A stretch of 64,000 nt of DNA from CADCUY01 sp964242735. GTDB taxonomy: Bacteria > Actinomycetota > Actinomycetes > Actinomycetales > Quadrisphaeraceae. The notes below the pieces were generated by a model. That model worked only from the letters and a program-made list of their open reading frames with translations. It ran no database searches and had not been told where the DNA came from. Location: NCBI GenBank assembly GCA_964242735.1, contig CAXTAK010000006.1, positions 1 through 64,000 of the forward strand, written 5' to 3'. The position numbers and the translations under genes were made by a program. This document shows, in pieces, positions 25,963 to 34,667 of the stretch. Every line of letters starts with the position of its first letter. The stretch's first letter is position 1.

Positions 25963-26295
25963 TCAGCCGAGCGGGTGGTGCTCGGTCCGCCAGGCCTCCT
26001 CGGTCTCGACCGACGCAGCCTCCGCCTCGACGACCTCCGCGTCGACCTCCTGCTCGTGGGCGGCGTGGCAGCGCAGCGCCTCCCGCACCTGGGCAGGTGT
26101 CAGCGGGAGCAGCTCGGCCGTCGCCTCGACAGCGGCCTCCCCGCGCTCGTCGACCTCCCGCAGGGCGCGCACCACCTCCCACACGTCCGGGCCGAGGGCG
26201 AGCGCCGCCCGTCGCCCCGAGGGACCGTCCTTGACGACCACGCCGGGGTGCTCGTCCTGGCGCAGGCCCTCCTCGACGACCCGCAGAACGTCCAT
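25963..26295 (-). CDS. DUF433-like small protein, possible orphan antitoxin
   Basis: A 110-aa acidic protein. HPGVVVKDGPSGRRAALALG, then PDVWEVVRALREVDERGE and LTPAQVREALRCHAAHEQEV, match the DUF433/VapB-like pattern (a short beta segment followed by an HTH-like helical part). Such proteins usually precede a PIN-like toxin gene, but none is adjacent here: the 3' side is the convergent EamA gene and the 5' side the divergent rtcB remnant. ATG 26293-26295 follows a G-run. Function is inferred only. Confidence 0.6.
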   Translation of the reverse strand: MDVLRVVEEGLRQDEHPGVVVKDGPSGRRAALALGPDVWEVVRALREVDERGEAAVEATAELLPLTPAQVREALRCHAAHEQEVDAEVVEAEAASVETEEAWRTEHHPLG

Positions 26296-26377
26296 CCCCC
26301 GCACCGTACGCACTGCGCCCGTACCCGAGAACGACCTGCCCGCGTGACCGACCCTGCTCTCTGACAGGAGGTCCACC

Positions 26378-27502
26378 ACGCCCACCACCGCGCGCCCCGA
26401 GGTGCTCTCGCGGGGCAGCGACGTCGAGGTTAGGACCCTCGACGAGGCCGCCCGCGCCGCGTCGCTGCCCTCCGTGCCCTCGCACGTGGCGATGGTGCCC
26501 GACGCCCACGCCGGCTTCGGCCCGCCCATCGGCACCGAGGGCGCGGTCATCCCCTACGCCATCGGCGTCGACATCGGCTGCGGGATGATCGCCACCGAGA
26601 CCGACCCGGTCGCCGGGCAGCTGCCCGAGAGCCCGCGGCGGCTCATGCTGCTGATCGAGGAGCGCATCCCGGCGGGCATGGGCGAGCAGCACACCAGCGG
26701 TGCCGGCGCGGGCGTGCCCGACGCCATCGGCGCCCCGGCGACCGAGCTGACCACCCGCCAGCGGGCGAGGGCCGCCGCGCAGTCCGGCACCCTCGGCTCC
26801 GTCCACGTCGTCGAGGTCTGCCTCGACGAGCGCGACCGCGTGTGGCTGGTGCTGCACTCCGGCTCGCGGGGCGTCGGCCAGCTGGCGCAGCGCGCGGTCA
26901 CCGAGGCGAAGGGGCTGACGCGGCGCTGCTCCATCGACCTGCCCGACCCCGACCTGGCCCACCTCGTGCACGGCACCGCGGACGACCGGTACGTCGCCGA
27001 CATGCAGTGGGCGCAGCGGTACGCCCTCGCCTCCCGGCAGGCGATGATGACCGTCGCCGAGACCTCGCTGTTCGAGGTCGTCGGGCGCGGGCCGGTGACG
27101 CGCGCGATCGCCCCCACGATCCCGCGCAGGTCGAGCACCACCACGGCCGCGACCTGCGGATCACGCGCGGGCGATCTCGACGTCGGCGACCTCGGCGTCA
27201 TCCCCAGCTCGATGGGGACCCGCTCGTCCATCGTCGAGCGCCTGGGGTCCGAGGCGTCCTGCACCAGCTGCTCCCACGGGGCCGGACGCCGCATGTCGCG
27301 CCCGGGCCCACCAGGAGCTGACGGTGGATCCCTTCCGCGAGGCGATGGGCGATCGCGAGTGGCTCTCGGGCCAGGCCGAGGCACTGCTCGACGAGCACCC
27401 CAGCTCGTGCACATCGACGCGGTGATGGCCGACCAGGTCGACCTCGCGCGCCCGCTGCACACCACGCGCCCGGTGCTCGACGACAGGGGCTGTGAGGTCT
27501 GA
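26378..27502 (+). pseudogene. rtcB: rtcB-like RNA ligase, degraded
   Basis: The frame up to about 27110 carries RtcB motifs: HVAMVPDAHAGFG, GVDIGCGMIA (manganese-binding Asp and Cys) and VWLVLHSGSRGVG. Family order then needs four frame changes. VEHHHGRDLRITR is in a second frame near 27130. GDLGVIPSSMGTRSSIVE and SCSHGAGRRMSR (guanylated His) return to the first. ELTVDPFREAMGDREWL is in a third frame near 27315, and HIDAVMADQVDL returns to the first again. The codon six bases after AGGAGG (26378-26380) is ACG where ATG is expected. The GNHF segment is shortened to GSVHVVE. RNA repair/ligation is therefore probably lost. Confidence 0.75.
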
Positions 27503-27512
27503 CGGACCGGGC

Positions 27513-28361
27513 TCACCCCGCGGCGCAGCGCTCCGCCAGCGCCGCCAGGGGCACCGCCCGCTGCTCGCGGGGCACCCACACCGCCGCGGTCAGCACCTCC
27601 TGGCCGACCCGCAGGGTCACGGTCGGGGCGAAACCGAGCTTGTCCTCGGCGACGGCGTGCGGGTCGCAGCGCGTGGGGGTGACGTGCACCGCCACGCTCG
27701 CCCGCTCCCCCGGCGCCACGGTGAGCGGCGCGGCCGTGGCGGCGTAGGAGAACAGCGGCGTCGCGCCGATCCCCTCCACGGTGACCGGCTCGGTACCGGT
27801 GACGGGCCCGACGTCGAGGTGCCCGACGGCGACGAGGTCGCCGCCGGTGCCCCGCGTCGTCCACCCCGGCTGCCAGGTCAGCGGCGCGAGCGCGGCGACC
27901 CGCTGGGCGGCGCACTCGCGCTGCAGGATCCGGCCCGCCCGCGCGTCCGGGTCGTCCAGCGTCACCAGCACCGGGTCCTCCCGGCCGGCGACGGCGATCC
28001 GCACCTGCACCTGCTGGCGCTGCGGGTCCCCCGCGCACGTCGCCTCCCCGTAGGCGCCCTCCAGGGCCACGGTGCGCCCGGGCTCCAGCGTGGTGGTGCG
28101 CGCCTTCGCGCCCGGTCCGGTGAAGCCCGGCAGCAGCAGCTCCAGCCCCGTCACCTCCACGGGATCCGCGCCCTCGGGCACGGTGATCACCGCCTTCGCG
28201 GTGCGCTCCTCGACCTGTGAGCGGCCCTGCTCGAAGACCCCCGTCAGGGGCGGCGCCGGAACGGGGACGGGGTCCTCCGTGCAAGCGGCGGCGCCCAGCA
28301 GCAGCAGGACGGCGACCGTCAGCCGTGGCCGCCGTGGGCGGCGACGGCCAGGGGCTGCCAC
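27513..28361 (-). CDS. putative lipoprotein of unknown function
   Basis: A 282-aa secreted protein. After an Arg-rich start and a hydrophobic stretch, LLLLGAAACTEDP looks like a lipobox with Cys. The mature part has many beta-type segments and two repeats of a pattern around GYGEATC/HVTPTRCDPHAVAEDK, with paired Cys residues, suggesting small beta-sandwich domains. No family is recognised. The start (GTG 28359-28361) lies inside the 3' end of the upstream SDR gene, so the two are probably co-transcribed. Confidence 0.65.
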   Translation of the reverse strand: MAAPGRRRPRRPRLTVAVLLLLGAAACTEDPVPVPAPPLTGVFEQGRSQVEERTAKAVITVPEGADPVEVTGLELLLPGFTGPGAKARTTTLEPGRTVALEGAYGEATCAGDPQRQQVQVRIAVAGREDPVLVTLDDPDARAGRILQRECAAQRVAALAPLTWQPGWTTRGTGGDLVAVGHLDVGPVTGTEPVTVEGIGATPLFSYAATAAPLTVAPGERASVAVHVTPTRCDPHAVAEDKLGFAPTVTLRVGQEVLTAAVWVPREQRAVPLAALAERCAAG

Positions 28362-29167
28362 TGCTCCCACGCCTCCAGCCGCGACTCGTAGTCGGCGGTG
28401 GCGATGCCCAGCGGGGCCTCGCCGAAGAAGACGCGCAGCGGTGGGTCCTCGGCGTCCACCAGGGTGAGCACCGCGTCCCGGGTGGCTGCGGGGTCCCCGG
28501 GGGTGCCGCGCCGGCTCGGGCGGTTCGCCGCCTGCTCGCGCACGCCGTCGTAGGCGGGCATCGCGGTGGCGTGCCGGGCGGAGCTGCCGCTCCAGTCGGT
28601 GGAGTAGCCCCCCGGCTCGACGAGGGTGACCCGGATGCCGAAGCCGGCGACCTCCTGCGCCAGCGCCTGGCTGAAACCCTCCAGGGCCCACTTCGAGGCG
28701 TGGTAGATGCCGACGGTGGGGAAGGCGGTGATCCCCCCCAAGGATGACACCTGGAGGATGTGCCCCCCGCCCTGGCCGCGCAGCAGGGGCAGCGCGGCCT
28801 GCGTGACCCACAGCGCCCCGAAGAGGTTCGTCTCGACCTGCGCGCGGCACTCCTCCTCGGTGAGCTCCTCCACCGCACCGAACTGGCCGTAGCCGGCGTT
28901 GTTCACCACCACGTCGAGGCGCCCGAAGTGCTCGTGACCCCGGGCGAGCGCGGCGAAGACGGCGTCGCGGTCGGTGACGTCGAGGGGCAGCGCCAGGACC
29001 CTCTCGCCGTGGGCGTCGACGAGGGCGTCGAGGGTGGCGGCGTCGCGGGCGGTGGCGACCACGGCGTCGCCGCGCTCCAGGGCGGCCAGGGCCCACTCCC
29101 GGCCGAAGCCGCGGGAGGTGCCGGTGATGAACCAGGTCTTGGCGGGTGCAGCGGGTGCAGCGGACAC
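28319..29167 (-). CDS. short-chain dehydrogenase/reductase
   Basis: A 282-aa SDR oxidoreductase. TGTSRGFGREWA is the nucleotide-binding loop, NNAGYG the structural motif, and Ser in VSSLGG plus YHASK provide the catalytic triad. The C-terminal extension with STDWSGSSARHATAMPAYD is typical of the large SDR subgroup related to retinol/ketoreductase-like proteins. GTG 29165-29167 follows AGGAGA six bases upstream. The 3' end overlaps the lipoprotein gene. Substrate unknown. Confidence 0.9.
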   Translation of the reverse strand: MSAAPAAPAKTWFITGTSRGFGREWALAALERGDAVVATARDAATLDALVDAHGERVLALPLDVTDRDAVFAALARGHEHFGRLDVVVNNAGYGQFGAVEELTEEECRAQVETNLFGALWVTQAALPLLRGQGGGHILQVSSLGGITAFPTVGIYHASKWALEGFSQALAQEVAGFGIRVTLVEPGGYSTDWSGSSARHATAMPAYDGVREQAANRPSRRGTPGDPAATRDAVLTLVDAEDPPLRVFFGEAPLGIATADYESRLEAWEQWQPLAVAAHGGHG

Positions 29168-29192
29168 AGCGGCTCTCCTGTCGGGGTGCGGC

Positions 29193-29615
29193 TCAGGCGG
29201 GCGCGAAGAGCTCGAGCGCGATGCCGTCGGGGTCGCGGAACTCCAGCAGGCACCCGGCGCCGGTGTCCTTGACCGCCTCGTGCTCGACGCCGAGGCCGTC
29301 GAGCACGGCCACCGCGGCGTCCAGGTCGGCGCGCGAGGGCACCGCGAAGCTCAGGTGGTCCAGGCCCACCCGGTCCTCGTCGAAGCGGTCACCGGACGCC
29401 GCGACCGGGCGCAGTCCCAGCAGGCCCCCGGGGAACTGGTAGATGACCCCGCCGAAGACGAACGCCAGGCGGGCCCGCGTGGCCTCGTCGGCGTCGGCCG
29501 GGGGCGCCTCGACGTAGACCTCGAAGCCGAACACGGCGTCGTAGAAGGCCCGGGACCGGGTGATGTCGGTGACGGTGAGGCGCAGGTGGGCGTATTCGAC
29601 GGCGGAGACGGGCAC
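29193..29615 (-). CDS. VOC family protein
   Basis: A 140-aa vicinal-oxygen-chelate protein with HLRLTVTDITRSRAFYDAVF at the start, GLDHLSFAVPSRADLDA in the middle and LLEFRDPDGIALELFAPA at the end. These are the usual metal-ligand-bearing strands (His, His/Glu). It lies 25 bases upstream of the SDR gene on the same strand. Members include glyoxalases, dioxygenases and resistance proteins; the role here is undetermined. Confidence 0.88.
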   Translation of the reverse strand: MPVSAVEYAHLRLTVTDITRSRAFYDAVFGFEVYVEAPPADADEATRARLAFVFGGVIYQFPGGLLGLRPVAASGDRFDEDRVGLDHLSFAVPSRADLDAAVAVLDGLGVEHEAVKDTGAGCLLEFRDPDGIALELFAPA

Positions 29616-29715
29616 CTGGTCAACTTAGGGGGCGGCGTGCGCGCCTCACGCACTGGTCCGTGCGCCGACGCCGGAGCAGCCGTGGTCCACGGCGGCGCGG
29701 CGCTACGGTGCCTCC

Positions 29716-30777
29716 GTGGGCGACCCCGGTGAGTCGCCACTGCGCATCGCCGTCCTGGCCTCCGTCGCGCACAGCACCCCACCGCGCGGTTACGGTCCGT
29801 GGGAGCAGGTCGCCTCCACCCTGGCTGAGGGCCTGGTCGCGCTCGGCCACGACGTCACCCTCTTCGCGACCGCCGACTCCACCACCGCCGGGCGCCTGCA
29901 CGCCGAGGCGCCCGCCGGGTACGAGGAGGACGCGGGCGTCGACGCGAAGGTCGTCGAGCACCTGCACATCGGCGCCGCCTTCGAGCGGGCCGGCGACTTC
30001 GACGTGATCTCCAACCACTTCGACTTCACCCCGCTGACCTACTCGCGCCTGGTGGCCACCCCCGTGGTCACCACGATCCACGGCTTCTCCTCCGAGGCGA
30101 TCGTGGCGGTGTACCGGGCCTACGACGACATCGCCCGCTACGTCGCGATCAGCGACGCGGACCGCCACCGGGACCTCACCTACGAGGCCACGATCCACCA
30201 CGGCATCGAGCTCGACCGCTTCACCTTCCGCCCGCTGGCCGACACCGAGCCCTACCTGCTGTTCCTCGGCCGCATCCACCCCGACAAGGGCACCCACCGG
30301 GCGATCGAGGTGGCCCGGCGCGCCGGGGTGCCCCTGGTGATCGCCGGGATCGTGCAGGACGAGGCGTACTTCGAGGCCGCCGTGGCACCGCACCTGGGGC
30401 GCGGTGGTGCCACCTACGCGGGGCCGGTGGGCCCGGTCGAGCGCGACGCGCTGCTCGGCGGGGCGACCGCCCTGCTGCACCTAGTCTCCTTCGCGGAGCC
30501 CTTCGGGCTCTCGGTGGTGGAGTCCCTCGCCACCGGTACCCCGGTGATCGCGACCCCTCTGGGGTCGATGCCCGAGATCGTCCGCGACGGGCGCACCGGC
30601 TTCCTCGTCGACGACGTCGCCGGAGCCGTGGACGCCGTGGCGCGCCTCGGGCAGCTGCAGCGGCGCCACTGCCGCGACGACGTCGAGGAGCGCTTCACCG
30701 CCGCCCGGATGGTCGCCGACTACGGGGCGCTGTTCACCCGGGTCAGCGCGGGGAGGGCACCGGTCCGTCGTCGGTGA
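29716..30777 (+). CDS. GT4 family glycosyltransferase
   Basis: A 353-aa GT-B fold transferase. The N-terminal PPRGYGPWEQVASTLAEGL is the acceptor-side Gly-rich loop. LLFLGRIHPDKGTHRAIEVA opens the donor domain. SFAEPFGLSVVESLATGTPV contains the donor-binding E-x7-E element. ISDADRHR and TIHHGIELDRF are also typical. It is convergent with, and overlaps by 35 bases, the GH130 gene, forming one side of a glycan cluster. GH130 proximity hints at mannose chemistry, but the donor is not readable from sequence. Confidence 0.9.
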   Translation: MGDPGESPLRIAVLASVAHSTPPRGYGPWEQVASTLAEGLVALGHDVTLFATADSTTAGRLHAEAPAGYEEDAGVDAKVVEHLHIGAAFERAGDFDVISNHFDFTPLTYSRLVATPVVTTIHGFSSEAIVAVYRAYDDIARYVAISDADRHRDLTYEATIHHGIELDRFTFRPLADTEPYLLFLGRIHPDKGTHRAIEVARRAGVPLVIAGIVQDEAYFEAAVAPHLGRGGATYAGPVGPVERDALLGGATALLHLVSFAEPFGLSVVESLATGTPVIATPLGSMPEIVRDGRTGFLVDDVAGAVDAVARLGQLQRRHCRDDVEERFTAARMVADYGALFTRVSAGRAPVRRR

Positions 30778-32233
30778 GGCGGGTCAGCAGCCCCGGCACG
30801 TCGACGAGCGCGATGCGCACGGAGTCGTCGCTGGCGCCGTAGGGCAGCAGGATGGTGTCCTCGTGGAGCATCCCCCCGCAGGAGTACAGCACGTTGGGCA
30901 CGTACCCCTCGCGCTCGTCCTGCCGGGGGCGCAGCAGCGGCTCGCGCAGCGCCCCCAGCACCCGCGTCGGGTCGTGCAGGTCCAGCAGGACAGCCCCGAT
31001 GGCGTACTCGCGCATCGGACCGACCCCGTGGGTGAGCACCACCCACCCGGCACCGGTCTCGATGGGCGGCCCGCAGTTGCCGGTCTGGACGATCTCCCAC
31101 GGCTGGGTGGGTCCGTGGACGGTGCTCGGCTGCTCCCACCACCGCCCGTCGGCGGAGGTGGAGATGCCGCTGGTCACCTTGTCGGAGCGGGTCAGGGACA
31201 GGTGCGCCCCGCCCACGGTGCGGGGGAACAGGGCCATGCCCTTGTCCTTCGCGGCCGGACCCGCGAGCTGCCCGATGGTGAAGCACCGGAAGTCGGTGGT
31301 CTCGATGAGCTGCGGGGCGATCCGCTCCCCGTCGTAGGCGGTGTACGTCGCCTTGTACGTCACGGCCCCCGCGTCGTCGGTGAAGCGGGTGAAGCGCGCG
31401 TCCTCCATGCCCCGGCTCTCGGTGGGGCCGGAGGGCCACAGCACCCGCTGCGCGAGAGTGGTCTCGGGGGGGAACGCCACCGCGTAGCTGCTCTGCGCGG
31501 TGCGCCGGGCCAGCTCCCCGGTGCGGGAGAAGCCGATGCCCGTGGGGTGGCGGCGCCCCAGGCGCAGCAGCGCCCCTTCCAGCGCCGCGTCGTCGAAGCG
31601 CACCGGCAGGTTCCCCACGAGGTAGGACACCCCCTCGGCGTCGGCACCGGCGTCGGTGAGCTTCGCGGCGAACAGGCTCCGGTCGTAGGTGGTGGGCGCG
31701 GCGTCACAGGTCTCGGCGTGGGGGCCGGGGTCGTCGACGCGCACCGCCCCGCCCCGGCCGAGGACCCCGGTGCGGAACTCCACGGTGGACAGGTGACCCT
31801 CACCGACCGCCCGCAGGCTCATGAGGAAGCGGCACTCCCCCCCGGCGAGGCCGGACTGGTCGGGGGCGGGCACCGCGGAGGGGTTGAACAGCGCCGCCCC
31901 CTCGATGGAGTACTCCTGGGTGAAGGCGGCCCCGACCAGCGCCCGGCGCGCCCCGCTCGGCTCGGCGCCCTCGGGCACTCGGTACGCCATCTGCTCGTAG
32001 TTGGCCTCCAGCACCCCCGGCAGGTCGCGGTGGCGATCGCCGTAGCTGGCGGTGATGCGGCGCAGCGTGGCGCCGGCGACGTCCTCGGGCAGGTCCAGCA
32101 CCCGGGACAGGACGCCGGGGGCCCGCGCGCCGCGGTCCTTGTCGAGCTCGTGGCCGGGCACGAAGGTGCGGGCCACCACGCGCCGCGGGTCGGCGGGCAG
32201 GATGATGTCGGTGCGGGTGACGAGGTCGGTCAC
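30743..32233 (-). CDS. GH130 family glycosidase/phosphorylase
   Basis: A 496-aa five-bladed beta-propeller enzyme of family GH130, whose characterised members phosphorolyse or hydrolyse beta-mannosides. The family Asp is in GMEDARFTRF. TVGGAHLSLTRSDK, NCGPPIETGAGWVVLTHG, YAIGAVLLDLHDP and NVLYSCGGMLHEDTILLPYG are conserved stretches. About 150 N-terminal residues precede the propeller core. The GTG start overlaps the upstream toroid gene stop by four bases. Whether it acts as phosphorylase, hydrolase or transferase cannot be told. Confidence 0.88.
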   Translation of the reverse strand: MTDLVTRTDIILPADPRRVVARTFVPGHELDKDRGARAPGVLSRVLDLPEDVAGATLRRITASYGDRHRDLPGVLEANYEQMAYRVPEGAEPSGARRALVGAAFTQEYSIEGAALFNPSAVPAPDQSGLAGGECRFLMSLRAVGEGHLSTVEFRTGVLGRGGAVRVDDPGPHAETCDAAPTTYDRSLFAAKLTDAGADAEGVSYLVGNLPVRFDDAALEGALLRLGRRHPTGIGFSRTGELARRTAQSSYAVAFPPETTLAQRVLWPSGPTESRGMEDARFTRFTDDAGAVTYKATYTAYDGERIAPQLIETTDFRCFTIGQLAGPAAKDKGMALFPRTVGGAHLSLTRSDKVTSGISTSADGRWWEQPSTVHGPTQPWEIVQTGNCGPPIETGAGWVVLTHGVGPMREYAIGAVLLDLHDPTRVLGALREPLLRPRQDEREGYVPNVLYSCGGMLHEDTILLPYGASDDSVRIALVDVPGLLTRLTDDGPVPSPR

Positions 32234-33258
32234 GGCACGGGCACCGCGAGCCGACGGCACTGCTGGAGGGTCGACACGAGGGCCAGTGTGGACTCCGCGC
32301 CCTGGTTCTCGTTGCGACCGCCGCGCGTGAGCCCGTCGCACCCCCCACCGCTCTCGGGGTCCCACAGGGGGGTGTCGACGTCGTTCGCGCCGAGGAACCA
32401 CGCGGCGGCGAGCTCGAGGCCGTGCAGCCACCGAGGGTCGCCGGTGACCTCGTGCGCCCGCGCGCAGGCGTCGGCGAGGGCCGCGACCTCGATGGGCTGC
32501 TGGTCGAAGCCCGGGGGGCGCTCACCGGGACCGCGGCCGGCGACGGGGACGACGGACAGGTGCCCCGAGTGGGTCTGCTCGTCGAGGAGCCACGCCAGCA
32601 GGGCGAGGCCGTCGTCCACCAGCGCCGGTGCGCCCAGCGCGGCGCCAGCGAGCAGCAGCACCTCGGGCAGGGCCGCGTTGGCGTAGCGCAGCCGCGCCTC
32701 CGGCCAGACCCACCCGTGCGGGCCCGGCGGCGCCAGGGGCCCACCCACCGCCCGCGCGGCGTCCGCGACCAGCAGCAGGGCGCCCGCGTGGTCGGGGTGG
32801 ACGGCCAGCACCTCGGCAGCGCCGAGCGCGGCGAAGGCCGTGGCCCGCACGTGCGGGGAGCGCCACACCGCGCCGCGCTCGAAGGCCGCGAGCGCGACGC
32901 GGGCGCCCGGGGAGGCCCCGCCGGCGGCGGAGACCGCGGCGCCCAGGCCCCACAGGGCCCGACCCCAGCAGTCCTCCACCGACGGCCCGTCCCACCAGCG
33001 CAGGTCGGTGCCGCGCCGGTTGCGGAAGCGGCCGTCACGCACCTGGGCGGCGAGGACGAAGTCGAGGTACTGCTCGGCGAGCCCGTGCAGCACCGGTGGC
33101 GGGTCGACCTCGCGGCTGACCACGACCAGGGCGCGCGCGACGTCGTCCACGCAGTACCCGTGCTCGCGGCGCACCCGGGTCCAGCGCGCGTGCTCGTACA
33201 GCCCGCCGGCGTCGGTCAGGCGCCGCAGGTGCGCGAAGGGCGGTGGGGGCAGGGTCAC
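32230..33258 (-). CDS. alpha/alpha-toroid (six-hairpin) glycosidase-like protein
   Basis: A 342-aa, Ala- and Trp-rich, mostly helical protein. Short motifs such as HGYCVDDVARALVV, SVEDCWGRALWGLGAA, FDQQPIEVAALADACARA and NENQGAESTLALVS look like the repeating inner helices of an (alpha/alpha)6 barrel. The Asp/Glu positions in DD and ENQGAEST could be catalytic. It overlaps both neighbours by four bases (GTGA) in a three-gene operon with a GT4 and the GH130 protein. The same module is often encoded next to or fused with glycosyltransferases. Reaction unknown. Confidence 0.75.
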   Translation of the reverse strand: MTLPPPPFAHLRRLTDAGGLYEHARWTRVRREHGYCVDDVARALVVVSREVDPPPVLHGLAEQYLDFVLAAQVRDGRFRNRRGTDLRWWDGPSVEDCWGRALWGLGAAVSAAGGASPGARVALAAFERGAVWRSPHVRATAFAALGAAEVLAVHPDHAGALLLVADAARAVGGPLAPPGPHGWVWPEARLRYANAALPEVLLLAGAALGAPALVDDGLALLAWLLDEQTHSGHLSVVPVAGRGPGERPPGFDQQPIEVAALADACARAHEVTGDPRWLHGLELAAAWFLGANDVDTPLWDPESGGGCDGLTRGGRNENQGAESTLALVSTLQQCRRLAVPVP

Positions 33259-34472
33259 GAGGTCTGCGCGGGGGTCGCGGGGCTGACGGCCGCGACGATG
33301 CCCCGGTAGCGATCGGCCACCGCGCCCCACAGCAGCTCGGGGGACTTCGCGGCCGCCGCCGCGGCGAGCCGCTCACCCAGATCCGGCTCGGCGAGCACCC
33401 GGCGCAGGGCGTGCTCCAGCGCCACCGGGTCTGCCTGGGGCACCACCAGGCCCGGGCCGTCGAGGAGCAGCTCCACGGCGTGGGGGAACGCGGTGGAGAC
33501 CACCGGGCGCCCCGCGGCGACCGCCTCGATGAGCACCCCCGACGTCACCTGGTCGCGGGAGTCGTAGGGCAGCAGCACGACGTCGGCGCTCGCGACGAGC
33601 TCCGCCAGCTCCCCGACGCTGGGGTAGCGGTCGTCGAGCTCGACGAGGTCACCGACGCCGTGGGCGGCGATGCGGGCCTCGAGGCCCCTGCGGTACTCCT
33701 CGCCGCGGCTCTCGAGGACCTTGGGGTGGGTCTTGCCGATCACCACGTAGCGCGGGCGCAGGTCGCGCAGCCCCGCCACGGCGTCGATCGCCCACTCGAT
33801 GCCCTTGCCGGGGCCCAGCAGCCCCCAGGTCAGCACCAGGGGCCGCTCGTCAGCGGCACCGGCGCGCCGGGAGGGCACGGGGTGCACGGCGGCGCCGTGG
33901 GGGATGACGCTGACCAGGGCCGGGTCGGCGCCGTACCCCTCGAGGAGGCGGCGGCGGGCGGTGTCGGTCATGGTGACCACCGCGTCGGCGGCGTCGAGCA
34001 GGCGCAGCAGGATCTCGCGCTGGCCGGCGCTGGGGTCGGTCAGGACGGTGTGCATCACCACGACGGTGGGCACGGTGAGGGCCTCGACGACCTCGAGGAC
34101 GTCGCGGCCGTCGGGGCCGCCGTAGATGCCGTACTCGTGCTGGATGACGGCCACGTCGAAGCCGCTCAGGGTGGCGACGGCCTCGGCGGCGCTGGCCGGT
34201 GAGCCGTTGACCAGGTGGGCGACGACCTCGGCGCCCGGGTGGTCCTCGGGCTCGTCGACCACGCGCACCACACCGACGGTGGTGGCGGGGCCGACCAGGT
34301 GCTGGCTGAGGGCGGCGGTGAAGGTGGCCAGCCCGCACTGGGTGGGGGGGTAGGTGCTGAGCATCCCGATGGACAGCGGCGGCTGGGGTCGGGGGGCGAC
34401 GCCGGTCCGCGCCGGGCGGCGCGGGGTGGTGCGGGTGCGCGTCGGGCGGGTGGTGAGCGGGGTGGGGGGCAC
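33255..34472 (-). CDS. GT4 family glycosyltransferase
   Basis: A 405-aa GT-B transferase and first gene of the GT4-toroid-GH130 operon. After a basic, Pro/Thr-rich N terminus it has MLSTYPPTQCGLATFTAALS, VAVIQHEYGIYGG and VMHTVLTDPS. The donor side shows LLGPGKGIEWAIDAVAGL, VLLPYDSRDQVTSGVLIEAV and GRPVVSTAFPHAVELL. GTG 34470-34472 follows GAGGAG at a six-base gap. The IQHEYGIYGG motif is shared with a group of GT4 proteins found with GH130 genes. Cytosolic glycan or glycoconjugate assembly is likely; the product is unknown. Confidence 0.9.
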   Translation of the reverse strand: MPPTPLTTRPTRTRTTPRRPARTGVAPRPQPPLSIGMLSTYPPTQCGLATFTAALSQHLVGPATTVGVVRVVDEPEDHPGAEVVAHLVNGSPASAAEAVATLSGFDVAVIQHEYGIYGGPDGRDVLEVVEALTVPTVVVMHTVLTDPSAGQREILLRLLDAADAVVTMTDTARRRLLEGYGADPALVSVIPHGAAVHPVPSRRAGAADERPLVLTWGLLGPGKGIEWAIDAVAGLRDLRPRYVVIGKTHPKVLESRGEEYRRGLEARIAAHGVGDLVELDDRYPSVGELAELVASADVVLLPYDSRDQVTSGVLIEAVAAGRPVVSTAFPHAVELLLDGPGLVVPQADPVALEHALRRVLAEPDLGERLAAAAAAKSPELLWGAVADRYRGIVAAVSPATPAQTS

Positions 34473-34667
34473 CGGAAGCTCCTCGAGGTGGTGCTGGAGG
34501 GAGCTCGGGCGCCAGCGGGCGCATCCCTCCAGGACCTGGCCCGCCGCTGGGCGGATCGTCTCACCACTGGGGGGTCGCGCGCACACCTCCTCACGGATCG
34601 GGCAGGGTGGTTGACGGGCAGGGTGGTTGAGCAGGGCGTGGCGCGCGATGACGATCCGGGGGTGACC

